A stretch of 64,000 nt of DNA from Pirellulales bacterium (GTDB lineage: Bacteria > Planctomycetota > Planctomycetia > Pirellulales > JAEUIK01). Of the stretch, positions 17,965 through 27,488 are shown one piece after another; positions within the stretch are counted from its first letter, which is position 1, and every line of letters begins with the position of its first letter. Position numbers and translations under genes: made by a program. The stretch is from contig JAHBXR010000006.1 of the NCBI GenBank assembly GCA_019636335.1, forward strand, positions 203,451-267,450, read 5' to 3'. Below the pieces are notes generated by a model. The model saw only the letters and a list, made by a program, of their open reading frames with translations, ran no database searches and was not told the DNA's origin.

Positions 17965-18022
17965 CGAACGCGATGCGGGGCGGAGCTGCCGAAGAAAGCA
18001 ACGAACGACGACTGGCTGTGCC

Positions 18023-18658
18023 ATGACCATCCGCTTTCACTGTGCTCACTGCAACAAGCGACTGAAAGTCGACGACGGCCTCGCCGGGCGGCGCGGCAAG
18101 TGTCCGCGTTGTGGTCAGTCCATCGAGGTGCCGCAAGATTCCGAACCGCAGAAGTCCCAGACGGCGGCCCTCACCCCGGCCGAGATCCTGGCCGAGGATG
18201 AAGAGGGGGCGATGTTCGCCAAGCGCACCTTCGCGGGGGACGAAGAGATGGACATGACTCCCATGGTCGATATGACGTTTCTGTTGCTGATCTTCTTCAT
18301 CTGCACGTCGACCTTCAATCTGCAGAAGTCGATCGACATGCCGGTGCCCGACCCCACCGATACGGCGGCCCAGGCGCGCACGATCGAAGAGCTGGAAGAG
18401 GACAACGACTACATCGTCGTGCGAATCGAAGGAGATAACACGGTCTGGGTCGAGGATGCCGCCGCCTACAGCGAAATCGAGCTCCTCACGAAGCTCCGCG
18501 AATTGAAGGCCGGCAGCGGAGGTCGCCCCGGCGCCACCCGCCTGATGGTCATGGCCAGCGGCGACGCCGCCCACGAGACGGTGGTGCGCGTGTTGGATTC
18601 GGGCACGGCCGTGGGCATGGAGAGCATTCGCCTGTCGAGCATGGCGGACGACGAGTAG
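18023..18658 (+). CDS. ExbD/TolR-type protein, second copy, with N-terminal zinc ribbon
   Basis: 211 residues. Residues 7-30 form a CxxC-x16-CxxC zinc ribbon (C7, C10, C27, C30), the same module that begins the two DUF1559 proteins at 43920 and 44910. The ExbD helix follows at about 75-97 (MDMTPMVDMTFLLLIFFI, proton-relay Asp in PMVD), then a periplasmic domain of about 110 residues. The zinc ribbon would lie in the cytoplasm. A metal-binding or docking module on an ExbD is unusual outside planctomycetes as far as I know. Confidence 0.9.
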   Translation: MTIRFHCAHCNKRLKVDDGLAGRRGKCPRCGQSIEVPQDSEPQKSQTAALTPAEILAEDEEGAMFAKRTFAGDEEMDMTPMVDMTFLLLIFFICTSTFNLQKSIDMPVPDPTDTAAQARTIEELEEDNDYIVVRIEGDNTVWVEDAAAYSEIELLTKLRELKAGSGGRPGATRLMVMASGDAAHETVVRVLDSGTAVGMESIRLSSMADDE

Positions 18659-18742
18659 CCGGAACCGCGTACGGCCGACCTTCGGCCACCGAGAACGACC
18701 GCAAACCAGTGCAGGCGTCGCTTGCCTCGCGAGAAGAACGAC

Positions 18743-21700
18743 ATGTCCCAGTTGAAGATCGATGAATTCTTGAACGTGCTGCGGCGCAGCAGCCTGCTGC
18801 CGGCCGACCTCTTGGCCAAGGTCTCGCGCCGCGCCAACGAGTCGAAGACTCCCGTCGATCCGCGCAGCGTCGCCAAGTGGCTGGTCGAGAAGCAGTACAT
18901 TTCGCTCTGGCAGGCCCGGCAACTCCTGGCCGGGCGCGATCGGTTCTACCTGGGGCGTTACCGCTTGATCGACCGTATCGGCAAGGGGGGCATGGGCGTC
19001 GTCTTCAAAGCGCAGCACGACGTGATGGCGCGCACCGTGGCCCTGAAGGTGATGGCGCGGCACTTGCTCAAGAAACCGCGCGCCGTCGAACGCTTCAATC
19101 GCGAAGTCAAAACCGCGGCCGCGCTCCATCACCCCAATATCATCACCGCCTTCGACGCCGACCGCGTCGGCAATACGCACTTCCTGGTCATGGAGTATGT
19201 CGAGGGGAGCGACCTGAATGCCTGGCTGCGGGCCAGAGGCCCCCTGCCCATTGCCGCGGCGTGCGAGTGCGCCATGCAGGCGGCCGAAGGGCTGAGCCAC
19301 GCCTACGCCCAGAAGATGGTGCATCGCGACATCAAGCCGGTGAACATGCTGGTCACCTGGAACTCGGAAAAATCGCGGCCCGTCGTCAAGCTGCTCGACA
19401 TGGGGCTGGCGCGCTTCGTCAGCGAGACGCAAGAAGAAGGCGCGCTGACGCGGGTCGGTCAAACGATCGGCACGCCCGACTATATCGCCCCCGAGGCGGC
19501 CGAGAACTTCAAGCACGCCGATATCCGCGCCGACATCTTCAGCCTGGGCTGCGCCCTGTTTCGCCTGTTGACGGGCAAGCTCCCCTTCCCGGGCGAGAAT
19601 ACGATGGAAAAGCTGCTCGCGCGGGCGACGCGCGACGCGCCGGTCGCCAGCAGCTTGCGTCCCGAGATTTCGCCCGAGCTCGATCAGGTCATCGCCAGGA
19701 TGCTGGCGCGCGATCCCACCGCGCGCTATCAAACCCCGGACGAGGTCGTGCAGGCGCTGTCCCCCTTTGCCGCCTCGCGCGTGGGAAATCAGGGGGCGCT
19801 CGAATTCTTTCGCACGCCCATCACTGCGACGGAACGCGTCTCGGCCAGCGATCTGGAACCCGATGCCGACACGAGCCTGCAGGAGTTCTTTCGCGACTTT
19901 TCCCGCTCGCCGGTACGCGAGGAATCGCCGGCTCCGGACGACGCGCCTCCCGCCGAGCTCGAGCTTCAGCCCGAACCGGACGCTGCCGCCGAGCTCGAAT
20001 TGGCGCCGCTCGAAGAAGTTCCGCACACGGTTGCCCCCAAACCGGCATCCTCCGAAAAGAAAAAGCCTGCCTCGAAATCGCCACCTCCTTCGACAGGCAA
20101 GTCCGCGGCCGTGACACCGGATAAGCTGGCGACGGCCGACGAGGAGTTGGCGCCGATCGGCGATGAGCTCGAATTGATCAGCGACGAAGGCGCTCTCACG
20201 GCGGTTGTCATCGACGACGCCGATCCCTTTGTGAAGAAGGAACGCCCCACTTCACGCGCCCGCACGGCGAAGCTCAAGCCGGGCAAATCGGGCTGGGACT
20301 CGAACCTGATGATGGTGGGGGGCGGTGTACTGCTCGCGCTGTTCATCGCCTTGGGGGTGCTGGTCTGGTCGATCTTCCGTGAAACGGGGGACCAGGCGCT
20401 CGAGCTGGCCGAGAATGAATACCGCAGCGGCGCGTACACCCAGGCGGTCCATCGCTACGACCTCTACCTGGCGAACTATCCCAGCCATACCGGCGTGGGT
20501 CTGGCACGAGTCCATCGCGGACTGGCACAACTGCGCCAAGCCACAAGTGGCGGCGGCGACTGGAGCAAGGCGCTCGACACCGCCAAGCAGGTGCTGAGCG
20601 AGATCTCGCGCGAGCAGGAGTTCGGCGAAGCCTCGGGCGATCTTGCCTCGCTGCTGCCCGCGATCGCCGAGGGGCTCGCCCAGCAGGCCCGCGAGAAGCA
20701 AGATCCCGCCCGGGTCGAGCAATCGCGCGAGGCACTGGCCCTTGTGGCACGCTGGGTGCCCAAGGCCATGCAGTCGGAGCAACAACTGACCAACATCGAC
20801 CAGTTGCTGGCGCTCACCACGCGTGAAATCGATCGCGAAGCGGCCTTGAACAAGGCCGTGGCCGAGATGAACGACGCCGTGGGCGCCGGCGAGACCCGCC
20901 GTGCCTACGACGTTCGCAAGCAGTTGCTGAAAATCTATCCCGATCTCCAATCGAACGCGGCGCTCGTCGAGGCGGTGACGAAGATCGTCGAGGCTGAACA
21001 AGCAGCGGTCGCGTATACCGCCGCCGAACAGCCCGCCGAGACCGCTCCCGTGGAATCGCCGATCGTGGCCAGCGTCTCGCTGGCGCGGACGACGGGCGCC
21101 GCCGCGCCGGGCGTCGAGGGCCAGGTGGTCAGTGCGCTCGTCGATGGCGCCGCCTATGGGCTCGATGCCACGAATGGAACGCTGCTCTGGCGACAATTCG
21201 TTGGCTTCGAGACGCGCTACGTGCCAACTCCGTTGAATGCCGATGCCGGCAGCGATCTGCTGCTCGTCGACGGCGCGCGTCGGGAACTTTGCCGAGTCGA
21301 GTCGCACACCGGCAAGCCCCGCTGGCGGCATCCCCTGGGCGAGCCCCTCGTCGCCGATCCCGTGCTGCTGCGCGACCGGGTGCTCGTCAGTACGAAAAGC
21401 GGCAAGCTGATCGGCATCCAGCTCGACACGGGCTCCGCCGCCGGATCGACGCAGATTCCCGACGAGCTCGCCGTAGCGCCCGGCATCGATGCGCGACAGC
21501 GTTACGCGTACCTCCCCGGCGAACATTCGACCCTGTACGTCATCTCGCTTGCCGACGGCACTTGTGCCGGTGCTACGTATGTCGGGCACGAGCCAGGCAC
21601 GATTCGGGTCGCGCCGGTGCTCGCCAGCCGCTACGTCCTGCTCGTCGACAACCATCGTCTGAATTCGTCGGTGCTGCGTGTCTTCGTCGGCAACGAGCAC

Positions 21701-23152
21701 GGGCTTGAGCTCAAGCCCGTGCAAGAAGTTCCGCTCGAAGGGCACGTTGACGTCGCGCCACTCGTCCGCGAGCGGTGGTTATCGGTCATCACCGACCGAG
21801 GCGCGATCTACACGTTCGAGATCGGCACGCCCGATCAGCCGACTCCGCTCACCAACGTGGCCACGACTCCGCCGCAGGAGGGTGAGCCCCTCACACGCTA
21901 CTTCCTGGCGGCGGGCAATCAACTCTTCGTGGCCGACGATCGTTTCACGAAGTATGACGTCCAGGCGGCGAACGCCCGGCTCTCTCCTCGCTGGGTGAAC
22001 GATCAGCACGACAAGTTCCTGCAACCGCTTCGCGCCGCGGGCAACGTGCTCTTCCACGTCCGGCGCAAAGAAGGCTGGCCCGGCGCGCTCGTTTCGGCGG
22101 TGAGCTCGAGCGATGGCAAGCGGATCTGGGAAACCGCGCTGGCCGCGCCGTTGGCCGGCGGACCGCAAGTCGACACGGCTGCCGCCTCCGTCGGTGGCAT
22201 GACCACCACCGGTTCGATCTATAGTCTGCCGAGCGCCAGGCTCGCTGGGAACCTGGTCGCCAGCCAGCCGAATCAACACCTCGATCTCTCGATGCCGATC
22301 CCCGATGCGTCGCGGCTGGTCGCACTGGCCAACGACTGGACGGCCGTCGGCGCCGCTGACGAACAGCGGGTGATTGTTTTCCAAGGGGGCGGCGGAGATC
22401 GACGCCCCCGCTTCGTCAGCCTGCCCGATACCCTAGCCTGCCAGCCCGGCGGAATCGCGGGGGGCCTCCTCGCGCCGGGCAAAGGTGGTCAGGTGTCGTT
22501 CGTGCCGGCCGAACCCGGCGCCGTCGCGATCGAACCCTTTCAACCTGCACTCGCGGCAGGGGCGACGATCGGCTGGCTGCGTCCCACGGCCCTCAGCGAG
22601 ACTGAGGCCCTGCTCGCCGACGGCAGTACCAGGCTCTACCGCCTGACGGTCGAATCACAGCCGGCGGCGCATCTGGCGGCCGCCGCCACCGTCGAGTTCG
22701 AAACACCACTCGTCACTCCCGCGGCAGTCGCCGGATCGTTTGCCTACGCGGTGGATGCGAAAGGCCGGCTTCTAGCCTTCAAATTGCCCGATCTTGCGCC
22801 GGGCGAACCATGGAATTTGGGTGGCCGTGTCGCCTGGGGGCCGTACGGCGCGGGGGACCATGTAGTGCTCGTGACCGAGGATGCCCAGATGCACTGCTTC
22901 GACTCGTCGGGACAAAACGCCTGGAAGGCCCCCCTGCCCCACGGCAGCCTGACCGGAGAACCTGCCGCCGTAGGCGACAGTATCGTTCTGGCCACCGTGT
23001 CCGGCGTGGTCTACCGCGTCGCGGCGGACACCGGCGAATCCACTGGTCGCGTGGAGCTCGGTTGCCCCTTGGCGTCGGGCCCACTTTCGGTGGGTACAAA
23101 TCTCGTCGTCGCCGGTCACGATGGAACGTTGTACGTCGTGCCGCAGCCGTAG
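18743..23152 (+). CDS. Ser/Thr protein kinase with transmembrane helix and PQQ-type beta-propeller
   Basis: ATG 18743 (MSQLKIDEFLNVL) gives 1,469 residues; a TTG 21 bp earlier is possible. The N-terminal ~70 residues are a planctomycete pre-kinase module ending WQARQLLAGRDRFYLGRY. The Hanks-type kinase domain (about 72-340) has GKGGMG, Lys in VALKVMARH, HRDIKPVN near 193, DMG in place of DFG (LLDMGLARF), and GTPDYIAPE. A disordered acidic/Pro region follows, then one membrane helix at about 522-545 (MMVGGGVLLALFIALGVLVW) and a TPR-like stretch. Many PQQ-type blades (DGAAYGLDATNGTLLWRQF, HTGKPRWRHPLG, SSDGKRIWETAL) should lie outside the cytoplasm. It is embedded in the ExbB/ExbD block and may sense envelope state and phosphorylate the motor complex; the target is inference. 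Confidence 0.92.
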   Translation: MSQLKIDEFLNVLRRSSLLPADLLAKVSRRANESKTPVDPRSVAKWLVEKQYISLWQARQLLAGRDRFYLGRYRLIDRIGKGGMGVVFKAQHDVMARTVALKVMARHLLKKPRAVERFNREVKTAAALHHPNIITAFDADRVGNTHFLVMEYVEGSDLNAWLRARGPLPIAAACECAMQAAEGLSHAYAQKMVHRDIKPVNMLVTWNSEKSRPVVKLLDMGLARFVSETQEEGALTRVGQTIGTPDYIAPEAAENFKHADIRADIFSLGCALFRLLTGKLPFPGENTMEKLLARATRDAPVASSLRPEISPELDQVIARMLARDPTARYQTPDEVVQALSPFAASRVGNQGALEFFRTPITATERVSASDLEPDADTSLQEFFRDFSRSPVREESPAPDDAPPAELELQPEPDAAAELELAPLEEVPHTVAPKPASSEKKKPASKSPPPSTGKSAAVTPDKLATADEELAPIGDELELISDEGALTAVVIDDADPFVKKERPTSRARTAKLKPGKSGWDSNLMMVGGGVLLALFIALGVLVWSIFRETGDQALELAENEYRSGAYTQAVHRYDLYLANYPSHTGVGLARVHRGLAQLRQATSGGGDWSKALDTAKQVLSEISREQEFGEASGDLASLLPAIAEGLAQQAREKQDPARVEQSREALALVARWVPKAMQSEQQLTNIDQLLALTTREIDREAALNKAVAEMNDAVGAGETRRAYDVRKQLLKIYPDLQSNAALVEAVTKIVEAEQAAVAYTAAEQPAETAPVESPIVASVSLARTTGAAAPGVEGQVVSALVDGAAYGLDATNGTLLWRQFVGFETRYVPTPLNADAGSDLLLVDGARRELCRVESHTGKPRWRHPLGEPLVADPVLLRDRVLVSTKSGKLIGIQLDTGSAAGSTQIPDELAVAPGIDARQRYAYLPGEHSTLYVISLADGTCAGATYVGHEPGTIRVAPVLASRYVLLVDNHRLNSSVLRVFVGNEHGLELKPVQEVPLEGHVDVAPLVRERWLSVITDRGAIYTFEIGTPDQPTPLTNVATTPPQEGEPLTRYFLAAGNQLFVADDRFTKYDVQAANARLSPRWVNDQHDKFLQPLRAAGNVLFHVRRKEGWPGALVSAVSSSDGKRIWETALAAPLAGGPQVDTAAASVGGMTTTGSIYSLPSARLAGNLVASQPNQHLDLSMPIPDASRLVALANDWTAVGAADEQRVIVFQGGGGDRRPRFVSLPDTLACQPGGIAGGLLAPGKGGQVSFVPAEPGAVAIEPFQPALAAGATIGWLRPTALSETEALLADGSTRLYRLTVESQPAAHLAAAATVEFETPLVTPAAVAGSFAYAVDAKGRLLAFKLPDLAPGEPWNLGGRVAWGPYGAGDHVVLVTEDAQMHCFDSSGQNAWKAPLPHGSLTGEPAAVGDSIVLATVSGVVYRVAADTGESTGRVELGCPLASGPLSVGTNLVVAGHDGTLYVVPQP

Positions 23153-23205
23153 CGCTCGTGAATGGGATCGTCCGCTCGTCACTTTCTGCCAGTCGCCGTT
23201 CCTCG

Positions 23206-25779
23206 ATGCTCAACCCACGCCAGACCTCGATCCGACCGTACCGCCGCCGGCGAACGCCGTGGCGCGCGGTCGTAGTGCTGCTTGCGCTGGCGGCGATCGT
23301 GGCGCAAGGAGCCTGGACGGCGCTCGCGCAGGAACCGGCGGCAGAGACTCCCAACGCCGAGCAGCCTGCCCCCCCCGACAACGCGACCCCGCCACCCGTC
23401 GACGCGCCGGCAGGGCCTGCGATTCCCACCTCGCCCTCGGCCCCCACGGCCCCTTTCTACGAACAGGATCCCTTCGATCGCATCCTGCTCAAGGATGGCA
23501 ATGACCTGAAGGTGCTACCGCTCGAGTTCGTCGGACGGCGGCGTCCCGAGAACCCGCGCGGCTCGGACATCATCATCGTGCGGTTTCCGGATAAGCCGGC
23601 CGAAAAGTTCGAGCTCCGCTGGCGCGACGTGCAAAGCATCACCTTCTGGGAAGAAATGGTGATGTCCGAGGCAGACAAACTCGTCGCGGCGGGCAAGTTC
23701 GACGCCGCCTACGACTATTACGCCTACCTCGACAACACGCACGCCGGCTTCGACGGCGTGAAGCAGGCCATCGAACGCTATCTGTTCGAAGAGGCCAAAA
23801 CGTGGCAACGTCAGGCGCAGTACGATCGCGTGCTGGCGCTCTTGCTCGAGCTGTACGATCGCAATCCTCAATCCCCCGGTCTGCCGCGCGCGCTGGGCAT
23901 TACGACGGGCAAGTTGATCGAGAAGCAGCTCTCGCAGGATGAATTCCCCGCGGCCCGCCGCCTGCTCTCCGGACTCTCGGCCAAGTATCCCGACGAGGCA
24001 TCGGTCCTGCAGTGGCGAGGGTTCTTCGAGCAACGTTCGCGATCGGCCGTCGACGAGGCGCAATCACAACTGGCGGCCGGTCGCATCCGCCAGGCGCATG
24101 CCGCGGCCCGGCGCGCCATGACGATCTGGCCTGACCTGGCCGCGGCGCGGACGCTGTTCACCGATCTGAATCGCCGCTTCCCCTACGTGGCAGTGGGGGT
24201 CGCGCAGCCGGCTCCCCCCGACCCCAGCCAGGTCCACGTGCTCGACGATTGGGCCGCGCGGCGCAGTCGGCGATTGCTGCATCGCGGGCTGTTCGAGCTG
24301 GCCGGCTATGGCGTCGAGGGGGGCGAGTATCGCTCCCCGCTCGGAGAGATGCAGAGCGTCGATCTGGGTGTCGGCATGAACTTTCGCTTGCGCCATGACA
24401 TCACCTGGTCTCCCGGCGGCGCGGTGCTCGGCGGCGCTGATCTCGCGCGGCAACTCCTGGCCCTGTCCGATCCGAAAAGCCCCATCTATCGCTCCGATTG
24501 GGCCGAGCTGTTCGCCAGCGTCGAGGTTCCCACGGTGTTCGAGACGAACGTGCGTCTGCGGCGCACCACTCTCCGGCCCGAAGCGATGCTGCAAGGCCCC
24601 GTGATCGATTGGGACGCGGTGCGTGAAGGTCGCCAGCCGGTGCCAACCGATGGACCCTATCGCATCGAGTCGAACGCAGGGGACGCCATTCAATACACGC
24701 TCAACGAAAACTACTTCGATCGTGGTCCTGCACAGCCCCACCTGGTCGACGAACGGCACATCGCCGATGCCGACGCGGCGATCAAGGCACTGCGTTTGGG
24801 CGATATCCTGCTGCTCGATCGTGTGAATCCCTGGCAGCTTGGCAAAGTACATGCCATTCCCAACGTGACCGTCGCGTCCTATGGCGTACCGACGGTCCAC
24901 TGCCTGATTCCCAATCTTGCGAGACCGCTGCCGGCCAATCGACAGTTCCGCCGCGCGTTGGTGTATGGAATCAATCGATCATTGATTCTGAGCCGCGATC
25001 TGCTCGACAAGCGCCACGACGCGCGCAGCCGGGTGATTAGCGGGCCATTTCCGCTCGGTTATGCCTACAACGACCAGGTACACGTTCGGCCCTTCGATCC
25101 CAATCTGGCACGCGTGCTGTCGCGCGTGGCCCTGTCGGAACTCGCCAAGAAGAACAACGACGAGCAAGCCGATGCAGCGCCCCCCTCGACGCCCGATGCC
25201 AAAACGGCCTCGGCTCCCGCGGTGCCCCTCACGCAGGAAGAGCAAGAGGCCGCCATCAAGAGTACGAAGCTCATCATCGCCCTGCCGGCCGAAGACATCG
25301 CCCGCCGCGCCTGCGAGCAGATCGCGCGACAGCTTGAAGCGGTCTTGGGGCTGCAAGTCGATCTGGTCGAGCTCGATCCGCTGCAACCACCCGACCAGCA
25401 CCCCCCCCACGACCTGCGCTACGCCGAACTGGCCCTCTGGGAACCGATCGTCGATGCGCGCCAACTGCTCGGTTCGGGCGGATTGGCCGGGGCCTCGAAT
25501 CTGTATCTCGATCAGGCCCTGCGACAATTGGCTCACGCCAGCGATTGGCGCACGGCGCGCGACAAGCTCTTCGAGATCCATCGCCTGGCGGCCGAGGACG
25601 TCACCGTCGTGCCCCTCTGGCAACTGACCGACTACTTCGCCTATCACCAGGACCTGGAAGGTATCGGCGAAGCCCCCGTCTCGCTCTACCAGGAGATCGA
25701 ACGCTGGCAGATCGCCCCGCTGCCGGTGGGGGTGGCCCAGACCGACGCGCGCGCAGCGTCGGAGCAGGGGCAGCCATGA
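23206..25779 (+). CDS. Secreted TPR plus solute-binding-type (SBP family 5) protein
   Basis: ATG 23206 begins MLNPRQTSIRPYRRRRTPWR and a signal peptide (AVVVLLALAAIVAQGAWTAL), giving 857 residues. Residues ~85-150 form a beta domain (DLKVLPLEFVGRRRP ... VQSITFWEEMVM), and 150-340 are TPR-like helices. From ~350 to the end it resembles the peptide/nickel-binding family SBP_bac_5: the GLFE block, FRLRHDITWSPGGAVLGGAD, DGPYRIESNAGDAIQYTLNE, and RQFRRALVYGINRSLIL (the usual 'VRQAINYAIDR' position). No ABC permease or ATPase is encoded nearby. The product may deliver ligand to the ExbB/ExbD machine or act as a receptor. Its stop overlaps the next ATG (ATGA). Confidence 0.8.
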   Translation: MLNPRQTSIRPYRRRRTPWRAVVVLLALAAIVAQGAWTALAQEPAAETPNAEQPAPPDNATPPPVDAPAGPAIPTSPSAPTAPFYEQDPFDRILLKDGNDLKVLPLEFVGRRRPENPRGSDIIIVRFPDKPAEKFELRWRDVQSITFWEEMVMSEADKLVAAGKFDAAYDYYAYLDNTHAGFDGVKQAIERYLFEEAKTWQRQAQYDRVLALLLELYDRNPQSPGLPRALGITTGKLIEKQLSQDEFPAARRLLSGLSAKYPDEASVLQWRGFFEQRSRSAVDEAQSQLAAGRIRQAHAAARRAMTIWPDLAAARTLFTDLNRRFPYVAVGVAQPAPPDPSQVHVLDDWAARRSRRLLHRGLFELAGYGVEGGEYRSPLGEMQSVDLGVGMNFRLRHDITWSPGGAVLGGADLARQLLALSDPKSPIYRSDWAELFASVEVPTVFETNVRLRRTTLRPEAMLQGPVIDWDAVREGRQPVPTDGPYRIESNAGDAIQYTLNENYFDRGPAQPHLVDERHIADADAAIKALRLGDILLLDRVNPWQLGKVHAIPNVTVASYGVPTVHCLIPNLARPLPANRQFRRALVYGINRSLILSRDLLDKRHDARSRVISGPFPLGYAYNDQVHVRPFDPNLARVLSRVALSELAKKNNDEQADAAPPSTPDAKTASAPAVPLTQEEQEAAIKSTKLIIALPAEDIARRACEQIARQLEAVLGLQVDLVELDPLQPPDQHPPHDLRYAELALWEPIVDARQLLGSGGLAGASNLYLDQALRQLAHASDWRTARDKLFEIHRLAAEDVTVVPLWQLTDYFAYHQDLEGIGEAPVSLYQEIERWQIAPLPVGVAQTDARAASEQGQP

Positions 25780-27440
25780 GACGACGCCTGAGGGATCGAA
25801 TCATCCGCCATGTACTTGTCACCGTGACCGCGGCCTGGCTAGCACTCGGCGCGATCCCGGCGGTGGCGCAATCGCTGTGGGATATGACCCCCTACCGCCT
25901 GCAACTGATCGTGGCCACGGCCGACGACGGGCGATTGCCCGCCGATTACGCGCCGCGGTTGAGCAGCCAGGTGGTCGATCGACTCGACTCTTTGGTCGGC
26001 GCCGCCTGGCAGATCGAATCGATCGCGCCCGACGCCCACCTGCGCCAGTTGCTGCTGGACGATCTCGCGCAGGTCACGGCCGAAGACCTCCCTCCATCGG
26101 CCCTCGAAACGGACAAGGTTCTGCTGGTGTCCGTCGGGGCGAGTTCTCGCGGCACGAAGATCCGTTCGCGCGAGTACGACGTGCGGACACAGACATGGGG
26201 CGCCACGGTCGAGCGTCAGGATGCCCAAACCCGGCCGTTGACGAACGAGGTCGTGCGCGCGGTCTTCGACAGCTTCACGCCGCTGGCGCTCGTGGACAAA
26301 GTCGAGAACAAGGTAGCCACGCTCAAGCTGCGCGCGGCGGGCCTGCCGCCGCGCGATCCCGGCCTGAGCTTCGTCTCTGCGGGCGATATCTTTCGACCCA
26401 TCATGCGTCTGAACGAACGAGACGGATCGGTCAAGAAGCTGCAAGGGGTGCCCTACACCTACGTGATGATCGACGAAGTGGGGGACACCGACGCGAAAGG
26501 CGCCGTTCACAGTGGCATCCGCGGGGCGTTGGCCGCAAGAAAACGTGGGCGCACGGAGCAGTTGGCGCTGAAGATCAAGTCCCCCTCTGGCGTCACGCGA
26601 CTGGAGCTGTGCTCGCGTACCGAACCCGACCGCCCGCTGGTCGGCTACGAGGTATTCGCCTACGGCCCGAACGATAAGACGACAGTTTCCCTCGGGCGCA
26701 GCGACAGCCAGGGGGTGGTCGAGGTGCCCCCAGGTCCGCAGCCGATCCGCATTCTGGTGGTGAAGAGCGGCGGCGAGTTTCTCGCGCGGCTGCCGATCGT
26801 GCCTGGTCTGGAGGCGAGGGTGCAGGCCCCCATGCAGCGTGACGACGAACGCGTATCGGCCGAAGGCTTCATCGTCGGCCTGCAGGAAGAACTGGTCGAC
26901 CTGGTCGTCCGTCGCGAGGTGCTCATGGCGTTGATCCGCGCCCGCCTCGACGAGGGGAAGCTTGCCGAGGCTGAAAAGTTGAACAACGAGCTGGGCGCGC
27001 TGCGCACGCGCGAGCAATTCGCCCTGCTGATCGATGCGCAAAAGCAGCGTACCGTTTCGAAGGATCCGCTCCTGCAACGGAAAATCGATCGCCTGTTCAC
27101 CGATACGCTGCAGTTGGTGAACAACTTCATGGCCAGCGCGCCGCTCGACGAACTGCAGCACGAGCTGCGCGAAGCGCGCCAGGCCGCGGCCCCCGCCGCG
27201 CCGGCCGCAGCTCCCGCCGCCGCGCCCTCCACTCCTGCTCCGGCTCCGGCCACTCCTGCTCCGGCTGCCTCGCCCGCAGCACCTGCCGCCGCACCCGCGA
27301 CGGCGCCGGCTGGTGGAGACGCACCGGCAGACAAGCCAGCGGGCGGGAAATCGCTGCGCGACGTCTTTCAAGAGATGCAGGAAGAGGACCAGCAGCCCGC
27401 CGAAAACGGACCGGCCGGTACCCCGCCCGCGGGTTCCTAG
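25776..27440 (+). CDS. Secreted protein with Ala/Pro-rich C-terminal region, last gene of the ExbB/ExbD block
   Basis: ATG 25776 overlaps the previous stop, giving 554 residues with a signal peptide (VLVTVTAAWLALGAIPAVAQ, cleavage near residue 32). The N-terminal domain (SLWDMTPYRLQLIVATADDG ... RLSSQVVDRLDSLVGAAW) looks like a conserved planctomycete domain of unknown function. A beta domain of about 100 residues follows (VGYEVFAYGPNDKTTVSLGR, a carboxypeptidase-regulatory-like fold by eye). A helical stretch comes next (EGKLAEAEKLNNELGALRTR), then an Ala/Pro low-complexity segment of about 60 residues at roughly 470-525. It ends with a short acidic tail. The function is unknown; coupling to the solute-binding-type protein suggests they act together. 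Confidence 0.78.
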   Translation: MRRRLRDRIIRHVLVTVTAAWLALGAIPAVAQSLWDMTPYRLQLIVATADDGRLPADYAPRLSSQVVDRLDSLVGAAWQIESIAPDAHLRQLLLDDLAQVTAEDLPPSALETDKVLLVSVGASSRGTKIRSREYDVRTQTWGATVERQDAQTRPLTNEVVRAVFDSFTPLALVDKVENKVATLKLRAAGLPPRDPGLSFVSAGDIFRPIMRLNERDGSVKKLQGVPYTYVMIDEVGDTDAKGAVHSGIRGALAARKRGRTEQLALKIKSPSGVTRLELCSRTEPDRPLVGYEVFAYGPNDKTTVSLGRSDSQGVVEVPPGPQPIRILVVKSGGEFLARLPIVPGLEARVQAPMQRDDERVSAEGFIVGLQEELVDLVVRREVLMALIRARLDEGKLAEAEKLNNELGALRTREQFALLIDAQKQRTVSKDPLLQRKIDRLFTDTLQLVNNFMASAPLDELQHELREARQAAAPAAPAAAPAAAPSTPAPAPATPAPAASPAAPAAAPATAPAGGDAPADKPAGGKSLRDVFQEMQEEDQQPAENGPAGTPPAGS

Positions 27441-27488
27441 AACCTGCCTGCTTCCGCCACTGCTCAATCCCCCCCCTCCTGTCGCAGC

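Noticed and set aside
17858..20026. 722-codon open frame antisense to ExbD and the kinase gene
   Set aside because: Shadow of the genes on the other strand; no signal, motif or ribosome binding site.
27180..27340. Repetitive GC-rich tract that might be a repeat array
   Set aside because: It is the Ala/Pro codon run of the secreted protein, not a DNA repeat with fixed unit and spacer.
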